IMG/VR virus record: IMGVR_UViG_3300049043_000117
Coordinates: 57,675-121,674 of that record
Direction: 5' to 3' (one strand)
DNA from: a virus
Length of the DNA stretch: 64,000 bases
The position numbers were made by a program, and so were the translations under genes. The notes beneath the pieces are model-generated. The model saw only the letters and a program-made list of their open reading frames with translations, was not told the origin of the DNA and searched no databases. The stretch's first letter is position 1. Every line of letters begins with the position of its first letter. Positions 12,480 to 27,311 of the stretch are shown piece after piece.

Positions 12480-14074
12480 TTAGAACTCCAATACAATTTT
12501 GATATCTTCTTTTTGATTAGAAGATCTTGGAATGGGTTGTCGGTTATCCAAATAAATAATATCTCCAGATTTTTTATTATACTCAGGAGAAGAAATTCCC
12601 GATACAAATTCTTGACCCAACTGATATATTCTATTATTTATTGTGGTAGTAACACCACTAAAATTTGAATTTATTGATAATGTTGGTCCAGTAATAGATG
12701 AACAACTAATTGTCAATCCATATCCAGGATCTGGATTAGAAGTAAATGAAATAATTTTAAATCCTGTTTCGCTTGAAAGCTAGTCCAGTTGGTTGATAAT
12801 ACTTTAAAACTCCAGTTATTGAGTCCCAGGACGCAACAAATCCGAGGCGGTAGATCCCAATCCAACAGTTTGTTTAATGATAGAGTCTACAGCATATGTC
12901 GTATTAGTTGTAACACCAGACAATTTTAAAGTGTTTAATCCGCTTACAAGAGATGAGTTTAATAATTGGGTACTACTTCCAATTATTGTTGGATTTTTTA
13001 TTATTCCAACTCTAGCAAAATCATTTCCCAAAATAATATCCGGAATTATTTTCTAAAGTTTCATATCTAGAATATAATAAAACTCTATAAGCCCAAGTTC
13101 TCTATAAATGTCATATCCATGACCACCCTTGGGGGGATAATGACATTAAAAGAAGCAATAGAAGTAGTTCCAATCCCGTATTACTAAGTTGTCGCAATGG
13201 GTCCGTTATATCTGATCCTGGGTACCTGGATAAAATTTAACAGTTCCGAAAGTATATCCCTTTCCACCATCAGTAACAAAAACTTCAGATACTTTACCAA
13301 AAGAGTCAATAGTAATTGTTGCTTTACCTCCAGTTCCATCCCCTAATATGGGGACATTCGAAAAAGATGTAGAAATTGGTTGATAGTTGGACCCCCTATT
13401 GTTTATGAGAATAACTTCAACTTTTCCATCAAGGCATTATTTTTTGTAGATATGGACTCTCCGGCATTTCCCCAATCTTCCGGAAACGGGAATAAATTCA
13501 ATAGAATCAAATTTTATAATTTCAGAAGGTTTAATAGTATACAAATACTTCCAAACATAACCATCTCCACTAGTCTCCCAGCGACCTTAGGTTCCAAATC
13601 AATGAAAGTAGACTGGTCAAAAGAAGGTCTACCTTTTGGGTTTTCCGGATCTGTTCCATTTTGTAAACATATGTAGACTCTCAAATCTTCATTTATTACA
13701 TAATAATTTGATTCGTATAAACTTGTTTGGGAAGTAACCGAAGTTACATTGAATACATTGTAATCATGTCTATACATCTCATAGGTATTTCCAGGAACCC
13801 AATTAACCTTTCTAACAAGTCTTCTTACATCTTGATTAGAAATTTGTTTTAAAGATATGATACTTTCTTTAACTTGATATTCCTCTCTAAACCCATCAAC
13901 TGGAGAAGGAGTATTTGTAGTCCAAGTGGGAGAACCGCCTGCAGCAGGATTATTACTATTTGGCAACCCAATGAAGGTATAATATTTGTTTGAAGTATTA
14001 CCTACTCCAGAAATACTTTTTACAAAATTTTCTGCATTTAGAATTCTAAACTGATCTGATATTATAGCTGGCAT
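12480..14074 (-). CDS. 8: Baseplate wedge subunit gp8, frameshifted
   Basis: About 530 residues. The N-terminus MPAIISDQFRILNAENF, then YYTFIGLPN, VCLQNGTDPENPKGRPS-type sequence and the C-terminus SSNQKEDIKIVLEF all match cyanophage gp8 as I recall it. The length also fits. In T4, gp8 dimers join the wedge between gp6/gp7 and gp10. Frameshifts lie near 13520, 13040 and 12780. It follows the giant wedge protein by about 30 nt and precedes the DUF4815-type gene by 5 nt. Confidence 0.88.
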
Positions 14075-14106
14075 TTTAGAACATACTTTTTTTATTTAGT
14101 TCGATT

Positions 14107-17100
14107 TCAGTTACTTATTATGCTTCTGGTTCTTATAATTTTTGGAGATGAAGAAATTCCAGAAATTCCATTATCATTAAAAACTGGAAAAGTTTTTGGA
14201 TCTCCCAAAATTCTATTTTGATAGTCATAAATTTTAATCCCAACTATACCTACCATAATAATTATTTGTTCCAACTCCAGTATTGTTTGAACCTCTTGTA
14301 TAAACTTTAACATAATCATCAACCATAGGTGCAAAATTACAAGTAACTGTAACAATTCCAACTGATGGAGATGTTATATCTTCTACTATATAAACCCCGT
14401 CTATAAAAGATTTTGCTATTCCAATTTTTGAGTTTGGATAGTTGCTCATGCCACCAAGAAGTGTGGTAATGCCAACCAGATTTCCACCAATTTCAACATT
14501 ACTATCGGTGATTACGAAATAATCGCCTTTGGATAACTGACTATTTGTAATTCCAAAAATATTCAATGAAGAATATCCGACTCCTAAAGTACTATTATCA
14601 TATTGTTCAGATTTTAATGTGAAAGAAATTTTTGGAGAAGTTGTTCCAATACCAGGAGTTCCGGTAAATGTATGTAGTAATTCCAATAATTATTCCATGA
14701 TCACCGACAACTTTAAATGATTTCACTAATTCTGTATTACAGCTGTCTGGTTCTACTATTACTGGTGGAGAAGTATTAAAATTATAACCAAATCCAGAAT
14801 TTAAAACTTGTATTGAAGTAACAACTCCAGAAGTTACATTAGAAATAGTGTAGCTCTATTATAAATTGGTTCTGCGTATATCGCAGTGGCTCCAGACCCT
14901 ATCGCAACATATCTACCATCAGAGCCAAGATTATCAACAAATACTAAATCATTAATAAAATTTGCCTGTGATGTTGATCTATAAATCCAGTTACTTAGGT
15001 CAAAGGAATAATACAAGTCTCCTATTGCTGTTACAATTATATAAAAACCATAGTTGTAACAAATATTTACTATATTTGGAACTCCAAGGTTATTTGAAAT
15101 AACTTCATAAGAATTTCTATTTATTGATCGAATAATAATGCCATAGTCTCCGAGAGCAATAAATTTTCCATCAGCATAAATGACTTTATTTAAATTGGTA
15201 TTTACTGGGGAACTTACAAATTCCCAAATATTTCCATTATTAGAAGTCCTTATAATACCATCATTTCCTACGGTAACAAAATATTCGATCTGCAAAAGTT
15301 ACACTATTTAAATTCGATAAAGTCTCAGAAAATCTATTAACAAAGGAATCTGTACCTACTCCCGTTCCAACAAATATTGATCCTCCAGCTCCAACCGTAA
15401 CCCAAGTATCTGTAATACTAGAATATGCAATTTGATTAAATGTTCCAGTGTAACCACTACTTACTCTATTAACCACCCCAAATCCCGGAAATTGAAACAT
15501 CTTCTTTCAGAGGAATTTGTGACCAAGACGATATATTATTTCCATAATCTGTTGCCTTTATTATTTGTCCAAGATTTCCAACCGAGATTAAGAAATTGCT
15601 CGTTCCAACTCCAACAGATTCTAAAGAGTTGAAATTGGAAGATTGCCCAAATCCAACTGTAGAGACTTGCCAATTTATTCCATCAAAACTTGTAGCGTAT
15701 ATGGAGTTATTTCCAACAGAAACAAATCTATCATTATACTTAATAGATTTTAAATCATATGAAGTTGATATTCCAACAACTCCTTGCCAATTAAAAATGG
15801 GATCTTTTCTGAGAATGTAAGACTCCGAAATAATTACTTTGGGCGATTGCGTATTAGTGTATCCGACACCATTATCTACAATAGTAATAGAAGAAATAGT
15901 AGAGGAAGCAGATACAACACATTCAGCTAGACATTCCCGAATAGATCTATTTTCTAAAATTAATATGTCTCTGACATCTTCTGTAAGACCATCTAAGTCG
16001 GAAAATAGTGGATATGCATTATCAACATATATTACAGCATCTGTAGGTTCAATTTTTTTAATAACAGTTGCAAAAGGATTAATATTACTTTGCAAATTGG
16101 GTCTTGATTTAGAATACAATGAACCATTAATAACTGTATCGTTAAGTTGTTTTTTCCAAGAAAGAGGTCTGATTTTTGTTGGATCTGTATTAATACCTAT
16201 AGAATAATAATTAAATGTTTCTAACTGATCTGAGGAGGTAATTTTTTTGACAACCCTATCAAACTGAGAAATATCAAAAAGATCTTCTGGATTTTCTTCT
16301 ATTGTTATTAGGTCACCGGGTTTAATTGTTTTTGGTGGAATAACCAATTCTACATCTGCAGAAGATCCTCTATAGTATAAAACCACACACTTAGATCCTT
16401 CTTTAGGTGCTTCAGTAAATACTACTCTTGTTCCCGAAAATGTATACGATACATTGGGCACTTGTAAAATATCATTTATGTATATAAAAATATTATTAGT
16501 TAAGTCTAAATCAGTTCCTTCGGCAACTCTTAATCCCAAAACTTGTCTTACTCCATTTATAGTAGTTGTAAGTGTGAATTTCTTTCTAAATCCATTAAAA
16601 AATTGAGAAATATCATCAAATTGTATGAATTGTCCCGGAATAAAATCCAGAAAAACTATCTCTTTCAACTTCTTCAACCGTCAAAACTAATGGGTAAAAG
16701 GGCAGTGTTGCATCAGTTGGAATTCCGATTGGAGATAATTTATCTTCGGTTTTATATCCTATTCCAGGATTATCAAATTTATATGAAATTACACTAGAAC
16801 CCATACCAATTTCAACCGAAAGTCTGGCTCTTTTGTCCTACTCCAGAAGTTCCACCAGTATATCCCAAACTTAAATTACTATATCCAGTTGGTATTCCTA
16901 TTAAAACTTCTGGAAGTGACGTTGTTGTATATCCAGTTCCAGCATTAATAATTGTAAATCCAGAAATTGTTCCAGCAGCACTCACTACCGCTATCACACT
17001 TGCTCCAGCCCCAACTGTGGATGCAATACTAACTGTGGGTAGAGATCTATATCCAAATCCAGGTCCAATAACAATAACATTACTAATAGTACCAGCAGCA

Positions 17101-20100
17101 GAAACTACAACTGTAGCTGCTGCTCCAATTCTAGGAGAATATCCATAACTAGTTGATATAGACACTTTTGATATTTTTCCAGCACTAGGAGTTCCAGATA
17201 AAAACCTAATTACGTTTGTTCCTACTCCATCGACGGTATAATCACTCGTTGGATTTTGGAATACATTGTTGATAAGAACTATAGGATTATTATTGATATT
17301 AGTAGAACTGTTTACATTATTGAAAATAGTGTTCGTATTTTGTCCACCAGACTTTAGAGTAAATTCTGTTGCGGCAATACCTGTAAAAGATAATGATATA
17401 TCATCAAATAGAATATTTTTATCCTGTGGTATAGTTGGATCAAACCTTCTACTAAAAACTCTACCACCAAATGTAGATCCCGTTTCCAATCCAACTGGCC
17501 CAATTTGTCCACTGGGCGCTCGATCAAAATATATTACATCTCCTACAACATTAAAATTACCAGAAAGAATAGTGCCTGAAGCACCAACTGTATGTGCAGA
17601 TGCAACTGTGCCAAAATAACCACGAATAACTTCTACTTGATTTGAAGAAGATATTCCAATAGATCTAACAGAAATGTATTCATCGTCGATATTAATAATA
17701 TCATTAATAGATAGAGAAGAAATTCCAGAAGAAATATTTATTATTGTAGTTGGAGCTGATGAAACACTAGAAGCAAAAGAAACTGATAATGATTTTCTTG
17801 CTACAGCTTTTGTATTATTCCATCTATACTAATAATTACACTAGAATTGGGTTCTTTGTAAGAAAGAGAATGTGTTGATGTGCCCACACCAACTATATCT
17901 AAAAATACACTTGTTGACAGTCCAGAAAGTTTAAATTCATTGTCATTTAACTTATAAACAAATACCGATGTTGGTAAAATTTTAGTTCCAAGTTCTAATG
18001 GTTTAAATGACAAATTGTCCTTAGAACCACTTCCACCAATGTAAGTTCCCGCTATTGAAATTGTGGAATTTGAATTATATCCAGATCCACCATTTAAAAC
18101 TTTAACATAATTAATTTCGCCATCATTGTCCCTAGAAACATCAAAAGTGGCTCCAGAAAAATCATTAGAAGGAACTGATGTATAACTTTGATTTAGCTTC
18201 TGATTGTATTACTGTTGGGCTGATTTGAGAAATTATAAAACTCAAATTATTTGTTGGATTAGTTCCGCCAAAATTTGTTCCAGCTATAGAAACCGGTTGT
18301 CCTACAAAATAATTACTTCCACCTTTTTTCAAAATTATAGATGTACTTATTGGAATTCCAGATCCATTGTAAGAGATCAACACATTAAATCTTGCATCAG
18401 TTCCAAGACCAGTTGTATTTACTCCTACTACTTGGGTATATTGAATAACAGTGGATGGAGTGCCATTAGGAACTGTTCCGGAAACACTAGTGCTGAATAG
18501 TTACATCATATCCATTTTCAAATATTGCGGTTCCATTAAATTGATAAACATTCAATAATACATCACGATTGCCCGAAACGTAGGAAGTTGTAGCAATTCC
18601 AATTGGACTTGCACCATTATATGAATAAATTAATTCTTGTTCCGGATTGAAAATTATGATTTGGAATAATAAATGTGTTGTTAGTTATGTCAATGGAACT
18701 ACCAGAAAATTCATGTTTAAAAAGAGATATTCCTTTATTTTTCAACTTAAAGGTAGTTAATCCAACTACAGATCCCCCTCTAGTTAATGACGGATAAGTT
18801 ATTGTATTTGGTTTTGCGGTTGTACCTATACCAATTATTGATGTGATTATTCCAACATAATTTCCTATTGTTGTCCAAACATCTGCACAACAATTTTCAC
18901 TATATGTTGGGTTACAATTCCACATTCGAGCTGAAATTGAAGAATTAATATATTGAGTCGTTGATATAAATGCACGTTGTACTGTACCACCACTTACATA
19001 ATTATGAGTTATTGTCGAAGGCCCTGGATTAACTTTGAATGTAAAACTATTAATAACTTCAACTTGATATACAAACCCTTTTGGAGATAAAGTACCATTT
19101 CCATCGGGCCCAGATCCTAGACTTGGGAAAATAGCGGTGTTTAGGCAGCCTCCAGAATTACACGAAAATACTATATTTTTTAAAACAACATATTGTGTAG
19201 TTGTTGTAGATAATCCATGAGCACCAGATGTAACAATGGTTGTTATTCCTGTTATATTATTATAAGTTGCTGTAGAAATTGATATAGTATTTCCAGCTGA
19301 TAAGATGTTTTAACTCCTACATTATTAATAATGTATTTTGATAAATCTATAATATAATTAAATCCAGCAATAGTTTCTGTAGATATACCCGATATAAAAC
19401 TAGTGCCCAATCCACTCCAATAAGACAATCCAACTCCGACAGACTCATTATTTGAACCATACTTAATATCATTGGAGATTGCACTTACAACATACTGAAT
19501 TTCTGTTTTAAAAGTTGATCTATTCCAGTTTGGATTTGTAGTAATTCCAGGATAAACAGAAGTTATAAATCCAACAACTTCTTCTTGAATAAATTCGGTG
19601 TTTAACTCTAATAAATCTGAAGCATCAGCAAATCTACCCACCAAAGATTGTTCTGTAGTTCCATCAAACTGATCACTTATGTCATCTATTGATATAACTT
19701 TATTGGTTCTATTGATGATATAAGAAGTTAGATCAATTCCTTGGTCAAAAAATACACTTTGAGTAGACCCATCAACTAATAAATCTTCTTCATAAACTCT
19801 AGCAAAATTTTTCTTAAGACTTAAAGGCACTATTTGATCAATATTAATGAATGAAAAAGAATCTGTTAATGAATAGCCTCGGCTTCATATTTGAAGATTT
19901 TGCAATTCCTAAATTAACTTCATTTAAGGTTGGTTTAGTAAAAATTTGTAAATCAGAAAATTCTTTAAACCCCGATGGGTGAACAATAGATCTTACCGAT
20001 TCTCTCCAAACATTATATGGTATATCTCCTTTGATTGAATAGGAAAATTTTTGATAATAAAAATTATCTGATATTCTTTGAAGATAATCATTTAAAATAC

Positions 20101-23100
20101 CAGAAGAAAAATCTATAGAAGAAGTTTTATCTCTAGAAACCCCCAAAGTAGCATATAGATTTAATACATCAAAGTATTCAATTGTCCCATTAATTTTAGA
20201 TATTTCTCCAAAAATTTTATCTCCAACATTTATTTCACCAGAAATATCTTTTAATCTCATTTGATTGATATTGTTATCCCAACCATTTTCCATTACTGTA
20301 CCAAAAAATGTTTCGGAAGAAACTTTTTCATTTGAAATATAATTAACATCATCTTTAAGTATCATATTAAATTGTGGCATGTCGGTTTTATTAATGACTA
20401 CGCCCAAATATAGTTCATCAGAATATGTACCAAAAGTTCCTGTTGAAATTCCGGTCATATCATAAGTTATAGTATTATTATCAGTACTAACTCCAATAAC
20501 ATTAAAAAATGAATAATCATATGAAGATGAATTGAAGTTAGCCTGACTTAGTGTTGTGTTTGTTAATCTACAATTTTCAATAAAAATTTGGTCACCGATT
20601 TTAAATGGAAATACATAGTCGGTTCTTCCAAATCCAGAAGATATAAAAGGATTAAAACTGGGATTATTTGTCAATTCTAGTGTTACTGAATTGCCGGCAA
20701 CAGAAATTGAATCAATTTCATATCCATTTGAGTTATATGTTGAAACAATTTCCAAAGGAGGCAGACAGTGAAGTAGAATTTTTAATGATATCAACAGAAA
20801 TTACTGCTCCTCCAGATACTTTACACTCAAGGGCAATATTATCATCATTATTATTTTTTACTATTAATTTTGGAGCACTATTATATCGTTTACCTCCAGT
20901 AATAATTCCAATATAATCTATAGTTCTTATATCTTTAATTCCAATAACAGTTGGTACAGTTAGAGATGGTGAAAGCGTTGGATCTGTTGGATAATCAAAT
21001 CCATCTTTAACTCTAGTAAACGATTCCACTCTTCCTATATTTGGTGATATAAGTTTTACTACTGCATTTTTTCCCAAAGAACTTTTAACTTCTCTAATAT
21101 TGGGTAATTTTTTATATCCTCTACCTGGAAAATTAATTTTAAATTTGGATATTGGGCCCAATGCTGTGGTAGAATTAAGTTTTATATGATAGACTTGTTG
21201 AGTTTTGATTAATAATATTTCTCTCATTAAATGTCAAATTTTTAGTATTAAAGAAAGAAAATGTTTTATCAGTAACTTCTACTATTTTAAATTTATCATT
21301 AAATTGATGATTTATTATGGAAATTTTGTTATAAGATTTTACACTATCATCCGAAGATATTTGATTTTTGCTTTCCTCAGGTGATCCCTTAGAAAATAAA
21401 CTATAATATATTGGAAAAAATTGTGCTGAAAGATCCAAAATTACTTCTGGCACCAAATGATCCTGGAATTCCTTGTCTAGTCACAAAAAATCCACTTCTT
21501 TCATTAATTTTTTGTATAAAATTAGAATCAAAATAGAATTGCAAATCGAGATCGGTTAAACTACTATCGGACAAGTCAAATTCTATTTTTGTAGTTCTTA
21601 CACATGATATTTGTGGATTAATAAAGTGTAATTTTTGAGTTGCTGCCGCCTGTAGAAGAAAAATTAATGAAATTGGATTCTTTTATATCACTTTCATATT
21701 GACATAATTTTATAGAATTAGTATCAGTTTTTAAAACATAATAAATTCCATAATTAGTGAGACCATTTATAGGAGAACTTGAAATATAAACAACTTTATC
21801 TCCAGTTTCAATATTACCACTATATGAAGAAACATTTATTGAACTTTCAGATGTCGATACATTTGCATCAGAAAAAGATATTTCCCTCATCAAAACTTTT
21901 CTATTTACTGGATCAAAAATAACTTTAACCACTTCATTGTAATCTGTGGTCAATTTAAGAGTTATAACGTCACCTACGCTCAAATTGTGATTTGAAGTCG
22001 TTGTTATAATTCCAGATATTTTTTTAATGCTTCCAGTAATTTTAGAATTTAAAGTCGTTAATGAATGTGCAGCACCAATAACTCCATAAGAAAATGTTTG
22101 ATCCCAAAATTCTAAAGATCTTAGATCAGTTCCAATTCCAATAAAACTTGTGAATCCGATTGTAGACAGATCCACATAATCATTTCCAAGATTTACTGCA
22201 TAAACTGTTTGATTGTCTTGTAGTATAAATGATACTGCAGATCCAACATTATTGACATATAGAGAAGTACCAACAAATCTCGAACCAGAATTGTAAATCA
22301 GTGGTTGGCCAGTATAAAATTTATGTGATGGTAGATATATACTTCTTGTGGGAATAATTCTAGTTTCTAAAGTTGTGGTTCCTAGTCCTATAACCGACCT
22401 AGTAGTAACACTTGTGCCAGATACCCACAGAAAATTTTGGATCAAAAAATGTTGTATAGTTTTCAAACGTTACATCTGTAATTTGCCCCGTAGGAATTTT
22501 AAATTCTCTTGGCAGTAAAATTACATTATCAATACCTGCCGTATGAATTCCAGTATTTTGGAGTCTATTTACATAAAACCCAGACCTTTTAATGTCTATG
22601 TCAGTAATTAATAAGACTTCTGTACCAATACCTATAAAATCATTGACTTTAAATCCATTAATATCTTTCAATTTTATAAAAGTTGATACTCCTGTAACAA
22701 CTCTATTGCAATGTTGGATGATAGTTCGGACTCCTTTTCTTCGACTTTAGCATATTGAACGCCTTCAAAATTAGACGCAGTGATTGTTGATATTCCAGAT
22801 ATTAAAATTGGTTGGCCAGTTTTAATTCCATGCGGAGAACTTGTTCTCACAGTAGTTTTTGGAACTTTTACAAAAAATTCTGCATTTAGTATTATATCCT
22901 CAGAAAGACTAAAATCTTCTATTTCTTTTCCTTCTAGTTCACTTACAACAATATTTGCATTGAATGCCATCAGTGTCTGATATATCGATGTCTATAGGAT
23001 CGTTTATTTTGTAATTGTCTCCTGAAGAAAATATAGAAACGTCCTCTATTTTTCCAGAATTTATTGAATTTACATAAAATTCTTGTTTATAAGAATCGGA

Positions 23101-26100
23101 TACTTTATCAATTAAATCATAATATGAATTACTTCTATTTAAATAGTATGGACCAACATTTCTTGTCAAATTTGTATTAAAAATATTAATATCTTGATTA
23201 TATAAAGGTAAGAAATTTTCAATTATTGGTTTTCCATAAAAATATGGTACCAACCACATATGGATATTTGGGAATTCGACTCATTTGAAGTATTAACATC
23301 TATGGTATGAAAATATGCGTATGTTCCATTAGGATATTCTGGAGTAATGCAAAATCTTCCATTATGTTGATCGAGATCTACCGGATCCATTATATTCATA
23401 ATCATCAATAAAAAACCCACTTTCAAACGATGGAGGTCTTATTCCTGGAGTCGAATTTATATTCAATACATAACTAGAATTCATTCTTCTTATGAATCCT
23501 CCAGTTGTTGTGTCATATGAATACGCACCATAAATTGGGTTGCCATCATATAGCATATCCCAAAATCGGTGAGTGATTTAATATTCCAGAACTTTCTTTA
23601 TTTGAATCTGTAAAATTATCAGATAATTGGTATCTTAATTTTTTGGGAATATAAAAATTAAAAAATTGCAGTTGCTAAATCAGGAATTCTTACTTAGGAA
23701 AAGTACCCCATCATCCTCTTCGGAAATAATATTTTTAGATTTTAAAACCTGATTTATTTTCCATTCTTTAACATTGGCTGAAGAATTTAGCATCTTGTCC
23801 TCTATTTTTTAAAGTAAGTATTGTATTTGAAGAATTATATCCGATACCACCAAAAACAATATTAACGGCAGAGAGTCTACCATCCCGAACTATAGGTTCT
23901 ATTTGAGCATATTTACCATCACCAAAAATTACTATTTCAGAATTTTCTCTAAAACCCCCTCCCCTATTAATAATTTGTACATCAACGATTGATCCATTGA
24001 TAATAATTGGTTTTAAAATTACTTCTGTTGTTATACTTGCAATTCCAATATTGGGTCTTCTATGAAAATTGATAATATCTGTACAACCATAACCAATTCC
24101 TCCGTCTTCCAAATAAACATCTTCAATTGTTCCTAATACAATTGGTTTAAGTTCAGCTTTTTATTATTGTTGTAGATCCAACAGCAGACTTCAGCTTCAA
24201 CAAGTATTTCAATTGGCGGATATCCTGATAGTATGTGTACCAACTCCTAAAGAATTTAATTTTACAAATTTATTTTTTAAATAATTTTCGATTATTTAAA
24301 GTTGTTCCAATTCCCAGCTTCATAAAGTCTAAATTTATTGACATCAATAATTTTGACATAATAATGAATAGAAGTTGATAATCCACTTATTGGTGAACCT
24401 TCACAGGAATATTTTACAATCTCAGCATTTTAAAATCCGTGATTTCTAGCAAAAATATATGAATCAAAAGTATTAATTCCAGAAGTTCTATTGTCTTCCA
24501 GAAAGAACGGATGGAATTTTTATCTTTCTGTTAGAGTATCCTTTGCCAGGATTTTTAACATAAATTTTAGTAAAAGTATTTTTATTTTTTAATGTTGTTA
24601 TAAAATGAAATCCCGAAGAAATTCCTGTGATATTAATTTCATTTACTTTTCGTAAGGCATCCGTTCTACTATTATAAAGTTTAATTGTATTGGAGGTTAC
24701 AATGCCCACAAAGTATACAGAATCATTTATAATTCCGGTTAAATTAGAGTTTTGATTAGAATCGTAAACAACCTCCTCACCATCTTCAAATGGAATAGTA
24801 TTTAAAAACTGTATTGTATTGTCTACTGTACTCACATTTAGATCAGCTTAAATCCTGCAGAGATTCTTGTTTTAACAAAATTAGATTCTAACAAACACCC
24901 TACACCATTTCCGCCTGTTATGGTGATTTTTGGTTTCTCTTGATAACCATATCCGGCACTTAATATTTTAACTTCTTCAACTATACCTGAAATATTTAAA
25001 TGGGCTTTTGCTCCAGTTCCAGTTTCATCAATTATTTCTATGGGTGGAACATCTATTACATCATAATTTTGTCCAGAATTTGTAACATCAATTGATGTTA
25101 AATTTCCATAGTAAATATTTTCATCAAACAAATTAGAAGATAACAATTCAACTCCATTTACCAACAGACCAATAGCTCTATTAAATGTTGTTCTTTCATT
25201 TAGATCATCAAATACCTCTTTTTGTCTACCATTGTTAAAAGAAAATTTCTTTAGTAATTTTTGATTTTTTATCGTTTTATTTTGATATTCAGATCGATAT
25301 AGAGTATCACTAGTTACTGAGAAGTAGTCTGAATGTATTTTTTTGAAAAAATGTCAGACTTACTATATGATAATTTTAATCTATTATTATCAATTTTTGT
25401 GACATAATATAATCCTGTCATTATTCCAGAAGAAGTTTGTGGTTCGTAATAAATCAATTCACCACTTAAATAATTATGATTATTAACATTAAATGTATCT
25501 GTTACAGAAACACCTGCAATAGTAGATGCAATTTTTCTGTTATCGTTCGGAAAAATAGTGTAATTTGGTAATCCAGATGAGTGCTACATAAAAATACTTT
25601 TGAATCTGCAGTCAATATATGTATTTTGAACTCCTGCGGGTAGTAGAATTTATATTATCGAAAAATAATCACTGTTATAATGATTTACTTTATATATTTT
25701 CTTGCATATTATAGAATTTAATAGGATTAAAAGATCCTGTAGAGTTTACTAACTTGAACTAAAAGTCTTATTGCTATATTTTTTAATCTGGTCAGATGGA
25801 GAATACTCAACAGATATTACTTCAACTTCCAAAGTATTTATTACCAAAGCATCTACTGAGTAAAATTTATCTCACCTTGATAAAAATAAATTTTATCAAA
25901 TAAATTCGATTCTATATTTTGTAGAGTCAACTTGAGATATATTATTTTGATGTTGGTGATTAGTTGGAATATTATAAATCCAACTATTAAATTCGTATTG
26001 ATTATACAAATACTTTACCAAATCCGGAAATAAAGAGATATTATCTCCAACTCTTAAATTTGATGTTTTTGAAAAATCAATATTATCAATTACATTTACA

Positions 26101-27310
26101 ACTCTAAATTCTAACTTTTGATGTATTTCCAACTACCAACATATCCAAAAGCTAAATTTTTCTTCAATTAAATCCAAGACCAAAATCTAAAAATTTAGTT
26201 ACATTCGTAACACCAGTAAATTGATTGACTATTTTTCCTGATATAACTAATTTGAGATATAGTCAGAATTTTTTGGTTTAACTAAAAGAGTTCCAGAGTT
26301 AGCTAAACCCTACAGTTGAATCAACTAAAATAGTATTATTATTAATTTGAAACATCTTCCAATATTCTAGTTTTTCCAGAAACCTCAAAATTCCCACTGA
26401 ATGAAGTACTATCTAGAGAAATTTCATAAAATGTTTTATTATCTACTGGTCTATATTCAACATTAAAAACTGAAGCACTAACTGTTCCAATACCAGGTAT
26501 TGTTTGGAATAAAAAATTACCCTTTACTCCTATAGGATCTCCTCCAGAAATTTTCTCTACTAATATATTTTTTGTTATAAAATACGAATTTGAGGATGGA
26601 TGAGATAGTATAATCTTGTGGTTTTATTATTTCAATATCCGATACCATATAAAATTTTAAACAATAAGTTTATACGATAAATCTGTTCCCTTGGAGGTAT
26701 ATAAATCTTTGATTTTATAAATTACATTTTCAATAGATAATATCTTCATAAAAATTTCTGGACTCAAAACCAGGTAAAAATTCATACTTAAAATTTTCAA
26801 AAAATTTAACCAAAAATAAGTTACTTAAATTTAGAACTAGCACTTCCACTCAGAATGTTCTATAGCACTGTGTAGATGAAAATATCAGAAAACTCTGGAT
26901 TGTCAAGAGATTCTAAATTTTCAATTCCACTAAATCCCCTAATACAATTCTAGAAAAGAAGTTTCAGTTTTTGACAATATAAGTAATAATTTCATCATTT
27001 ATTTTCAATAGATCCATAAGAATCTGGACCAACCATCTAGTAGATGTCAACATTTATTGACATCATCAAAAGACTTAAAGCATCAGATGTTAAAGTAGTT
27101 TGTTCTGTCAGATCAAAATTATTAAATATTTTGGAATTTTTATACTTTGTAATATTTGCAACAATGTCAATAGAACCAGATTGATGTTCTAGATGAATAT
27201 ATAATACTGCTCTAAAAACTCTGCAAGAAGAGGCGATTCTATAGATCAAAAATTCTGGAATTTGAGTATTCAATAATAGTACTGATTTTAACTCTTTTAA
27301 TTTCTGACAT
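14107..27310 (-). CDS. Giant gp7-like baseplate wedge protein with YHYH domain and propeller-like region
   Basis: Read as one frameshifted gene of about 4,400 residues between gp6 and gp8, the slot held by gp7 in T4. It starts MSEIKRVKISTIIE, then QIPEFL and LEHQSGSIDIVANITKYK, as in the large cyanophage wedge protein. Around 23.2-23.55 kb, DLDQHNGRFCITPEYPNGTY plus AYFHTI and GNPIYGAYSYDTTTGGF mark a YHYH domain. Between about 14.8 and 16.0 kb, repeated DGINW, VTVGAGGSI, VTVGNDGII and IALGDYGIII strands resemble Asp-box or beta-propeller repeats. A GxGYxxxPxVxI-like motif recurs throughout. It ends KIIRTRSIISN. Dozens of indels break it, and two or more adjacent genes cannot be fully excluded, though I see no internal ribosome site or promoter. 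Confidence 0.75.
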
Positions 27311-27311
27311 T

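Noticed and set aside
15839-16207. A 122-codon plus-strand open frame in the structural region
   Set aside because: It is the reverse-strand shadow of the giant wedge protein. Similar plus-strand frames throughout 1-34 kb were rejected for the same reason.
22674-22970. Separate gene starting MAFNANIVVSELEGKE
   Set aside because: The preceding frame runs into it with one indel, there is no ribosome site, and it fits as an internal part of the giant protein.
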